Part shown: positions 24,559 through 31,440 of the stretch, piece by piece | Layout: the number at the start of each line of letters is the position of its first letter | Position numbering within the stretch: the first letter of the stretch is position 1 | Assembly (NCBI GenBank): GCA_910588895.1 | Contig: CAJUSS010000011.1 | Span: forward strand, 1-41,503 | Length of the DNA: 41,503 nucleotides | Reading direction: 5' to 3' | From: an uncultured Lachnospiraceae bacterium | GTDB lineage: Bacteria > Bacillota > Clostridia > Lachnospirales > Lachnospiraceae | Notes under the pieces: model-generated | What the model was told of the DNA's origin: nothing | Databases searched by the model: none | Seen by the model: the letters and a program-made list of their open reading frames with translations, nothing else | Program-made: the position numbers and the translations under genes

Positions 24559-26373
24559 ATGGATACACATGCTATGGAACAGTATCAGCTTTGGCGAAAG
24601 GCCGTCGGAAAGGCGCAAGATGCGTCCGTCAAAACGCTCTTTGACCGCGAGGTCTTACATGAGCTGGCAGCCATGAGCGACGATCCATCTGCTATAAAAG
24701 AAGCCTTCTACCGCGACCTCACCTTCGGGACCGGCGGTCTGCGGGGGATCCTCGGAGCCGGGACCGCCCGGATGAACGTCTACACGGTAGCAAAGGCTTC
24801 CCAAGGGTTGGCAGGATATATCAAAAGCAGTCCCCTTGCAGAGGCGACCGGCAGAACGGCAGCAAACGGAACGGCAGCTGTCCCGGAGGCCACTCCAGCC
24901 GGCGCACGGCCGGCCGGTACCTTCAGCGCACCCACCATCGCGATCAGCTACGATCCCCGCATCAACTCCCGCCTTTTTGCCCAGGTCGCTGCCGGAGTGT
25001 TCGCGGCCAACGGCCTTTCCTCCGCCATCTATCCCCAGCTGATGCCCACCCCCTGCCTGTCCTTTGCCGTACGCCAGCTGGGATGCGCCGCCGGGGTCAT
25101 GGTGACCGCCTCCCACAATCCTGCCAAGTACAATGGCTACAAGGTCTACGCCTCGGACGGCTGCCAGATCACCACAGAAGCCGCTGCAGCCATCCAGGCG
25201 GAGATCCAAAAGCTGGATCTGTTCGCCGACATCCGCTGGATCCCCTTTGAAGAGGGGATCCGGAACGGACAGATCCGGTATATCCCGGAGGAAGTCTACA
25301 CTGCGTTCATAGAAGAAGTAAAAAAACAATCCCTTCTGGAGGATGGCCTTCCGGTCTGCAAGGATATCTCCATCGTCTACTCTCCCTTAAATGGCACCGG
25401 TCTAAACCCTGTGCTCCGGGTCCTGAGGGAAAGCGGCTACTCCTCTGTCACGGTGGTCAAAGAGCAGGCGCAGCCCGATGGCGCTTTCCCCACCTGCCCT
25501 TATCCCAACCCAGAGGAAAAGGAAGCCATGACCTTAGGGCTGCAGTATGCGAGGACCTGCCGGGCGGACCTTCTCCTGGCCACGGATCCGGACTGTGACC
25601 GGGTAGGCATAGCTGCCAGAGGCCGGGACGGCGGATATACCCTGCTGTCCGCCAATGAGACCGGACTGCTGCTCTTTGACTATATCTGCTCCCGCCGCAC
25701 CGCCATGGGCACCATGCCAGAAGACCCGCTCCTGTTCAAGACCATCGTGACCACAGACCTGGCCCGGCCCATCGCTGACCATTACGGCGTCCGGACCGTA
25801 GACGTGCTCACCGGCTTTAAGTTTATCGGCGAGCAGATGGGGCTCTTAGAGGCTGCCGGAAGGCTGGACTCGTACGTGTTCGGCTTCGAGGAGAGTTACG
25901 GGTACTTAAGCGGCACCTATGTACGGGATAAGGACGGGGTGAACGCCGCCCTCCTGATCTGCGAGATGGCCGCTGTCTACAAAGCAGAAGGTATCTGCCT
26001 GCCGGACAAGCTGGAGGAGCTCTATCGTGCCTACGGCTACTGCCTGGACACCCTCCGCTCCTACACATTTGAAGGCTCTGCCGGAGCGGACAGGATGGCG
26101 CAGCTCATGAAACAGCTGCGGGGCGATCCTGCTGCCATGGGGAGCGGTCCCAAGAAGGTCCTCTCCTGCCTGGACTATTCCCAGGGTCTGGACGGCCTGC
26201 CAAAGTCCGATGTGCTGCGGTTCCTCCTGGAAGACGACTGTTCCCTGGTGGTACGCCCCTCCGGCACGGAGCCAAAGCTCAAGGTCTATATCTCCGTACG
26301 TGCAAACGACATGGAGGACGCTAAGAAAGCGGAAAAAGAGATCGCGGAGAGCCTTTCGAAAATGTTCCGATAA
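24559..26373 (+). CDS. Phosphohexomutase (phosphoglucomutase/phosphomannomutase)
   Basis: A 604-residue alpha-D-phosphohexomutase of the PgcA/PGM2 type. The phosphoserine loop is T-A-S-H-N-P at 183-188. The metal loop is D-P-D-C-D-R, the sugar loop G-F-E-E-S-Y-G-Y, and the phosphate loop V-R-P-S-G-T-E-P-K-L. It interconverts hexose-6- and hexose-1-phosphates; here it probably supplies mannose-1-phosphate to ManC and possibly glucose-1-phosphate (inference). Residues about 91-124 are an Ala/Gly/Pro/Thr-rich insertion where family members have a short turn. The start at 24559 has GGAGG 5 bases upstream. The 3' end of the coding region forms the left arm of a long terminator hairpin. Confidence 0.94.
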   Translation: MDTHAMEQYQLWRKAVGKAQDASVKTLFDREVLHELAAMSDDPSAIKEAFYRDLTFGTGGLRGILGAGTARMNVYTVAKASQGLAGYIKSSPLAEATGRTAANGTAAVPEATPAGARPAGTFSAPTIAISYDPRINSRLFAQVAAGVFAANGLSSAIYPQLMPTPCLSFAVRQLGCAAGVMVTASHNPAKYNGYKVYASDGCQITTEAAAAIQAEIQKLDLFADIRWIPFEEGIRNGQIRYIPEEVYTAFIEEVKKQSLLEDGLPVCKDISIVYSPLNGTGLNPVLRVLRESGYSSVTVVKEQAQPDGAFPTCPYPNPEEKEAMTLGLQYARTCRADLLLATDPDCDRVGIAARGRDGGYTLLSANETGLLLFDYICSRRTAMGTMPEDPLLFKTIVTTDLARPIADHYGVRTVDVLTGFKFIGEQMGLLEAAGRLDSYVFGFEESYGYLSGTYVRDKDGVNAALLICEMAAVYKAEGICLPDKLEELYRAYGYCLDTLRSYTFEGSAGADRMAQLMKQLRGDPAAMGSGPKKVLSCLDYSQGLDGLPKSDVLRFLLEDDCSLVVRPSGTEPKLKVYISVRANDMEDAKKAEKEIAESLSKMFR

Positions 26374-26392
26374 GCTCTCCGCGATCTCTTTT
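26334..26392. terminator. Bidirectional terminator overlapping the mutase stop codon
   Basis: A perfect 19-bp inverted repeat, arms 26334-26352 and 26374-26392, with a 21-base loop that contains the TAA stop (26371-26373). A-rich on the left and T-rich on the right, it can stop transcription from both the mutase and the converging OLD-type gene, whose stop is at 26399. Confidence 0.9.
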
Positions 26393-26398
26393 CCACGA

Positions 26399-28258
26399 TC
26401 AAGACTCCTGCCGCTTCCGACTGTCAAAGAAGGGAAACGCCTCGATGGCATCCAGGATATCCTGGAAGGTCTCCCGGGGCGCCAGGTCGATGTACTGTTT
26501 TAGAAGCTCGATCTCCCGGTCCTTAAAGCGGCCATAAAAGATATCATACAGGTTATGTCCCCGCATGTAGATCTTAAACTCTTCAAAATGGGCCTGCAGC
26601 GTCTCGATGGAATCGATCTCCCTCCCCAAGACCCGTACCAGGTTCCGCCCGCAGCTGAGCCGGTATAGATATTTTTTCCACTTCGAGAACAGGATCTTCC
26701 AAAATGCCTTCTCACTCCTCACGATCCCCAGCCGGACCATGATCTTTGGATCCAGAAAGTAATTCTCAAAGGAATAATACTTTAAGATCAGCACATTGCG
26801 CCGCTGGACCTTGGGGAGCTTATCCGCATCCTCCCTGCCCCGGTCATGATAGTATCTGCACAGATACCCGGCCAGCTGTTCCGGGTCTTTTCCGTCGCTG
26901 TCCCGGATCATCAAAAACTGGTCCCGCAGATACACCTGGTTCATATATTTTAGATTGGCGTAGGTGCGGATATTGGTACAGCTGTTGGTCGTGATGATCG
27001 AGACCCTTGATAAGCTGCCGTCGGCCGCATAGAGCTCCGAATAGTACTTCTCCAGCAAAAGGGGCAGCCGGCTCTTATCCTGCTTGCCCTCCACGATGAA
27101 CACAAAATCTACGTTGAGGACGTCATTCGCACTGTACCCCAGATCGTCCAGGATCTGATCGATATCCGCATCGTCCCGGATGGTAGAATAGCCGCCCTCA
27201 TCCAGCACCACCTGATGGAGCTGCCGCCCGGAAAAATTCGAGATCATAGCCGGCGAATGGGTGGAGAAGATCACCTGATTCTTCTTGGACAGCCGATGGA
27301 GGATCTCTCCGGCTGTCTTCTGCAGAGAGGGGTGGAGGAACAGCTCCGGGTACTCCACCAGGATGATACTGGGGATCCGCTTCTCCTCCTCGATATACGT
27401 CTCCAAAAGAGACAGCATATAGATGCTCTTCATACCATTTCCCAGATGCTCCACCGGGCTTAAGCGCTGCTGCTGCTCATGCCAGGCCCTTGCTTCCGCA
27501 TCGAACAGATGATCCAGATCGCAGGATAAGGTATAGCGGATCTCCTCCCGTCCCCCATTTTTCTGATACTTCTCATTGACCCGCTGGGACAGGCTGCTTA
27601 AGTTCAGCTGATACATCTTGTACTCCAAAAGCCGGACCGTCTCATGGAGGGTGAGCTCCTCTGGTCTTTTCTGATCGATCAGGCCCACACAGCTATAGCA
27701 GTGGTTGCACTGCTTGGCCCCATCGAACATGCAGGCGCCGGAACGGATACGGATCAGCTGCTCATCCTCCTGGAACATCAAAAGATCTTCCTGGAAAGGC
27801 TTCACATCTCGCCCGGTATCAATGCAGTACAGTCTGGGGAACAGTGCCTCCATATATCGGTTGTGCCTTTGGTAGCCATCAAAATAACGCACCTCACCGC
27901 TCCGGTTGACCGAACAGGTAAAGAACAGCTCGCCATCCTGAAAGGATGGGAGTTTTTTGCAGAAATCCCGTTTCCACGCCTCAAACCGTTTATAGGTGCT
28001 GACTTTTCGCTGGGCATGGAGGCAGAGAAGATCCTCGTCTGTTATCCGCAGGGTCATGGAGATCTCGATGTTCTGTTTTTTCTCGTTAAGATCCTTTTCC
28101 GTCACCTGGTAACCGCCGAACACGGTGCGGACCGCATCCAGGATGCCGGTCTTACCCGTATTGTTCTTCCCCACCAGGATCAGGGCGTTCTCGATATCTG
28201 AGATCAAAAGATCTTGGATGTATTTAAAATTTTGGATGCGGAGCGAGGTGATCTGCAT
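26399..28258 (-). CDS. OLD-family ATPase with TOPRIM nuclease domain and inserted four-cysteine motif
   Basis: A 619-residue protein. The N-terminal SMC/ABC-like ATPase has Walker A G-K-N-N-T-G-K-T (30-37), a signature-like L-G-N-G-M-K-S (272-278), Walker B I-I-L-V-E-Y-P-E-L with F-L-H-P, and a switch histidine in F-S-T-H-S-P. The C-terminal TOPRIM domain has E390 in F-I-V-E-G-K-Q-D and D453/D455 in M-I-R-D-S-D. OLD proteins are ATP-regulated nucleases, several of them phage-defence proteins. Between the ATPase halves lies C176-x7-C-x2-C-x2-C190, which may bind zinc or an Fe-S cluster and is not usual for OLD. No UvrD-like helicase follows, so it would be a stand-alone (class 1) OLD rather than Gabija. 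The start has AAAGGAGG. Confidence 0.88.
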   Translation of the reverse strand: MQITSLRIQNFKYIQDLLISDIENALILVGKNNTGKTGILDAVRTVFGGYQVTEKDLNEKKQNIEISMTLRITDEDLLCLHAQRKVSTYKRFEAWKRDFCKKLPSFQDGELFFTCSVNRSGEVRYFDGYQRHNRYMEALFPRLYCIDTGRDVKPFQEDLLMFQEDEQLIRIRSGACMFDGAKQCNHCYSCVGLIDQKRPEELTLHETVRLLEYKMYQLNLSSLSQRVNEKYQKNGGREEIRYTLSCDLDHLFDAEARAWHEQQQRLSPVEHLGNGMKSIYMLSLLETYIEEEKRIPSIILVEYPELFLHPSLQKTAGEILHRLSKKNQVIFSTHSPAMISNFSGRQLHQVVLDEGGYSTIRDDADIDQILDDLGYSANDVLNVDFVFIVEGKQDKSRLPLLLEKYYSELYAADGSLSRVSIITTNSCTNIRTYANLKYMNQVYLRDQFLMIRDSDGKDPEQLAGYLCRYYHDRGREDADKLPKVQRRNVLILKYYSFENYFLDPKIMVRLGIVRSEKAFWKILFSKWKKYLYRLSCGRNLVRVLGREIDSIETLQAHFEEFKIYMRGHNLYDIFYGRFKDREIELLKQYIDLAPRETFQDILDAIEAFPFFDSRKRQES

Positions 28259-28366
28259 GATAGCCTCCTTTTTGGATCGTCTTCTATACTTATGATAAGA
28301 TAGATGGGAGGAAAATGCAAGATATATCCTCGCGGTCAGGCCCCTCTCCAGGCAAAGGAGTCAGGC

Positions 28367-29800
28367 TCATGCGCCATATCGGATCCTGGCGCGGTGTTTT
28401 CTTTGGGACATCTTGCCCGGCTTCTCGGTCAGAACAGCCTCTGTTTGCTGCATCTGCTGCTCCTTGCCCAGCTTTTTCATGATCGCAAGATAGGAGGGCA
28501 CTAAAAACAGATCGGCCGCGATCCATGCACAGGGGCTGGCAAAACAGACAGCAGTGTAGCCAAAGTAGGGGACCAGCAGAAAACCCACACCGGCCCGAGC
28601 CGCCATCTCACACACCCCGGCCAGGACAGCCCGCTTGGAGTAGCCCATCCCCTGGATCAGGAAACGCACCGCGTTCACCAGCACCAGCGGGATGTAAAAA
28701 GCGGCATTGACCAACAGATACTGCCTTACCTGTCCCAGGATCTGGACCTGGTCGGCATCCAAAAACAGCAGAGCGATATCATCCCCAAAACAGTACAGCA
28801 CCGCCAGCGCCAGCAGGGAATAGACGGTCCCCATGAGCACCGCATCCTTCAACCCTTCTCCGATCCGGTCCAACCGCTTGGCTCCGATGTTCTGCCCGGC
28901 GTAGGTGGCCATGGTGGATCCCAGCGCATCAAAGGGGCAGCAGAAGAACATGCTAATCTTGGTAGCTGCGGTCATAGCGGCCACGGACATAGATCCCAGG
29001 CCATTGACCGCTACCTGCAGGACCATGCTGCCGATCGCTGTGATCGAATACTGGAGCCCCATAGGGATCCCGATCCCACACAAGTACTTTATGATCTGTA
29101 TATCCGGCGCAGCTTCCTCCCGGGTCATCTTAAGGATCTCAAACCGCCTGATCATGAACACCAGGCAGGCGATCCCGGATACCGCCTGGGAGAGCACGGT
29201 CGCCCAGGCCGCACCGGCCACGCCCATCTTCAATACCACGATAGTGAACAGATCTAAGGCCACGTTCAATACAGAGGACATGATCAGAAAATACAATGGG
29301 GTCCGGCTGTCCCCCAGCGAACGGATGATCCCGGATACCATATTATAAAGATACGTGGCCGGGATCCCCAGGAAGATCACAAAGATATAGGCATAAGCCC
29401 CATCGATGATGTCCTCCGGTGTGTTCATCCACATCAGGATCTGGCGGCACAGGATGCACACTGCAGTGGTCATCACCAACGCGGACCCCGCAGCCAGCCA
29501 GGCCCCGTTGGCCGCCACTTTCCTAAGCTGCACAAAATTTTTCTCCCCGAACTTCTGGGCTACAGGGATCGTAGCTCCATTACAGACACCGATACAGAAC
29601 CCGATGATCATAAAATTGATGGACCCCGTAGAGCCCACCGAGGCCAGCGCACTGACCCCTAAGTATTTCCCCACGATGATCGTATCCACCATATTATACA
29701 GCTGCTGAAATAAAAGGCCGAACACCAGGGGCACAAAAAAGCCGCAGACCAGCTTTGCCGGAGAACCGGTCGTCATATCTTTTACTGCATTCTCTTTCAT
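28367..29800 (-). CDS. MATE family efflux transporter
   Basis: A 477-residue protein with about twelve membrane helices. M-T-T-G-S-P-A-K-L followed by P-L-V-F-G-L-L-F-Q-Q-L-Y-N-M-V-D-T-I-I-V-G is the classical start of the DinF/NorM-type MATE family; a second matching half begins near G-I-G-I-P-M-G-L-Q. It exports a cationic or toxic compound with Na+ or H+; the substrate cannot be predicted. The start has a GGTGGAGAT site. It is followed by the OLD-type gene on the same strand after a gap of 108 bases that appears to hold that gene's own control region. No functional link is evident. Confidence 0.93.
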   Translation of the reverse strand: MKENAVKDMTTGSPAKLVCGFFVPLVFGLLFQQLYNMVDTIIVGKYLGVSALASVGSTGSINFMIIGFCIGVCNGATIPVAQKFGEKNFVQLRKVAANGAWLAAGSALVMTTAVCILCRQILMWMNTPEDIIDGAYAYIFVIFLGIPATYLYNMVSGIIRSLGDSRTPLYFLIMSSVLNVALDLFTIVVLKMGVAGAAWATVLSQAVSGIACLVFMIRRFEILKMTREEAAPDIQIIKYLCGIGIPMGLQYSITAIGSMVLQVAVNGLGSMSVAAMTAATKISMFFCCPFDALGSTMATYAGQNIGAKRLDRIGEGLKDAVLMGTVYSLLALAVLYCFGDDIALLFLDADQVQILGQVRQYLLVNAAFYIPLVLVNAVRFLIQGMGYSKRAVLAGVCEMAARAGVGFLLVPYFGYTAVCFASPCAWIAADLFLVPSYLAIMKKLGKEQQMQQTEAVLTEKPGKMSQRKHRARIRYGA

Positions 29801-30200
29801 ATCTCCACCTCATCTTCTATCGCTCTTGCGCATCTGTCATGACCGCCGCCCTTTCGCACAGCCAGCAAAGCAAGCTCCCATGGGAAAGCATCCGTGCAGG
29901 CTTATCTGAACGGTCGTCATCCGGCCTCTCGCCGTCGGACAGTATCCTATAATCTACTTTATCTGCATATAAAATACAATAGCTATTTTCACCAATATTC
30001 CAAGAGGACAGCCGACTCCGGATGGACATTTTTCCGGATGATCCGGTAAGATCGACAGCCGGCGGATATCTCATTTCTTTGCCCTCGCAAAGATCTTCTG
30101 ATGCACATTCCCCATATCTATGCTATGATAAAGACAGATAATGCAGCATAAAGACAACGCAAGACAGCCAAAAGGCCGCCTACAAAGGAGATAAGATGCC
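29801..30200. other. 400-base intergenic region between the MATE and nuclease genes
   Basis: No convincing gene is seen. An 85-codon minus-strand frame (29817-30074) has no family features and a poor ribosome site. The AT-rich part (29940-30000) could hold the MATE promoter, with TTGTAT and TAGATT 17 bases apart on the minus strand. A palindrome CCGGAT-G-ATCCGG lies near 30036. On the plus strand, TGC-TATGAT at 30121-30129 is an extended -10 element for the nuclease gene. Confidence 0.4.
30121..30129 (+). promoter_or_regulatory. Extended -10 promoter of the nuclease-like gene
   Basis: TGC followed by TATGAT (30124-30129), without a recognisable -35 box. The leader would be about 65 bases long. 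Confidence 0.4.
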
Positions 30201-30204
30201 ATGA
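30196..30204 (+). promoter_or_regulatory. Two-codon upstream ORF before the nuclease-like gene
   Basis: AAAGGAG (30184-30190) is ideally placed, 5 bases away, before ATG-CCA-TGA at 30196-30204. The gene's own ATG (30201) lies inside it in another frame and 10 bases from the site. Ribosomes may start on the minimal ORF and reinitiate, which would lower expression of the nuclease. Confidence 0.45.
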
Positions 30205-30827
30205 AGCTTTTATTTCACGCTCACCGCTACGCTGACGCGATCATCGACCGGGAACCCTATCTAAAGCAGCGTTTCCTTGAATTTGTTGACGCTCTGACGG
30301 GCATATCCGACCAGGATCTGATCGATGACTTCTATATGAAAAAGACCATGCATACCGCCAGAAAGACCAATTTTAAATCTCTGACCCCCAGTATCAACGA
30401 CTTATTAAAGCAGCGGATATCGGTCATCCCCGGCTGGGAATGCGAGGTGGATATATTTAATGATACTACCGGCACAGTGGTGAACACAGAATGGCGGCTG
30501 GACTTTGCCTGCAGAGATGGCTTTGCGGTAGAAGTGGCTTTTAACCATGGAGAAGCGATCGCTTGGAACCTGCTAAAGCCAGTCTTAGCCAGCGAGCTGA
30601 ACCACGTCCAGAAAGCCGTCCAGACCCGACTGGGGATCTATGTGTGCGCCACAGAGGCCATGAAAAAAGCCGGGAACATCGACAGCGCCAGCGGTTCCTA
30701 CGAAAAGGTGCAACGCTATCTGATGCCCATGATGAGCCAGCTGACCACCCCTATGATGCTGGTCGGGATCGATGCGCCTAAGACATTTAAGATCGCCAAG
30801 GATACACGGGAGGTGGTGATGCGCTAG
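30201..30827 (+). CDS. BglII/BstYI-like PD-(D/E)xK restriction endonuclease-type protein
   Basis: A 208-residue protein. The core W-R-L-D-F-A-C-R-D-G-F-A-V-E-V-A-F-N-H (98-116) matches the BglII/BstYI-type active site, with D101 and E111 as metal ligands and N115 next to them. N-L-L-K-P and A-S-E-L-N-H-V-Q follow. Such proteins are type II restriction enzymes, but no methyltransferase gene lies on either side, so it would be an orphan, decoy-regulated or signal-activated nuclease. The same-strand protease-cyclase pair begins 97 bases downstream from its own promoter. Moderate confidence in the family, low in the function. Confidence 0.7.
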   Translation: MKLLFHAHRYADAIIDREPYLKQRFLEFVDALTGISDQDLIDDFYMKKTMHTARKTNFKSLTPSINDLLKQRISVIPGWECEVDIFNDTTGTVVNTEWRLDFACRDGFAVEVAFNHGEAIAWNLLKPVLASELNHVQKAVQTRLGIYVCATEAMKKAGNIDSASGSYEKVQRYLMPMMSQLTTPMMLVGIDAPKTFKIAKDTREVVMR

Positions 30828-30859
30828 CGGATGATATTGGGATATTTTACCATACCCTC

Positions 30860-30888
30860 TTGACAAAGATCAAAGATCCACGTATAGT
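30860..30888 (+). promoter_or_regulatory. Sigma-A promoter of the protease-cyclase operon
   Basis: TTGACA (30860-30865), 17-base spacer, TATAGT (30883-30888). The spacer contains two tandem copies of CAAAGAT, and an 8-base palindrome TGATATCA overlaps the predicted start site, so a repressor could bind here. The leader is about 30 bases. Confidence 0.8.
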
Positions 30889-30924
30889 GATATCATAGAA
30901 CAGACGAAGGAAAGGAGGCACTAT

Positions 30925-31440
30925 ATGTATATCGACAGGACCCACATCAGCGCTGTCGCCGATATCGTTCGGGATAGACTCTCCTTGCAAGTACCTATAT
31001 CACTTGATACATTGCGTAACATCATCGCTAAAGAGCTCCCTGGGAAATGTATCTCCATGACCGAGGACAGCTTAGATGCAGACGCCCAGATCCGCACTTT
31101 AGACGAGACCAGCTTCGAGATACGCTATCTGAGCGATCGACCAGCGACCAGGACATTATTTTCCATCTCACACGAACTGGGACACCTTTTCCTACACCTG
31201 CTGCAAAAAGACGGGACCTTGCGCCAGGCCGTCTGTAACCGCGATCTGGCACAGAACCACCAGGAGGCGGAAGCAAATGAATTTGCCGCCGTATTCCTGA
31301 TGCCGGAAGAGGAATTTATCAGCAAGTGCCGCGAGTACGAGCATGAAAATAAGATCAACGTGACAAAGGTCGCTGAGTATTTCAATGTTTCCGTGCGGGC
31401 GGCCACTGTGAGAGGGAGTGTACTGGGATTATGGAGGTAG
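30925..31440 (+). CDS. ImmA/IrrE-type zinc metallopeptidase
   Basis: A 171-residue zincin. The zinc motif H-E-L-G-H is at residues 83-87 (S-H-E-L-G-H-L-F-L-H). E-A-E-A-N-E-F-A-A-V-F-L-M-P at 114-127 carries the third ligand, and the C-terminal V-A-E-Y-F-N-V-S-V-R-A-A-T-V-R is the helical tail common in ImmA/IrrE proteins. These peptidases cleave repressors or other switch proteins, as ImmA does to ImmR and IrrE/PprI to DdrO. No HTH partner is encoded beside it. The AAGGAGG site and strong promoter support expression. Its stop overlaps the next gene by 10 bases, so the two products are probably made together and work together. Confidence 0.93.
   Translation: MYIDRTHISAVADIVRDRLSLQVPISLDTLRNIIAKELPGKCISMTEDSLDADAQIRTLDETSFEIRYLSDRPATRTLFSISHELGHLFLHLLQKDGTLRQAVCNRDLAQNHQEAEANEFAAVFLMPEEEFISKCREYEHENKINVTKVAEYFNVSVRAATVRGSVLGLWR

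Noticed and set aside
26399..28258. Gabija (GajA) assignment for the OLD-type gene
   Set aside because: No UvrD-like GajB helicase is encoded next to it; upstream is a MATE transporter.
29817..30074. An 85-codon minus-strand frame between the MATE and nuclease genes
   Set aside because: Weak start site, no recognisable features, and it crosses the AT-rich promoter-like DNA; kept only as a remark on the intergenic region.
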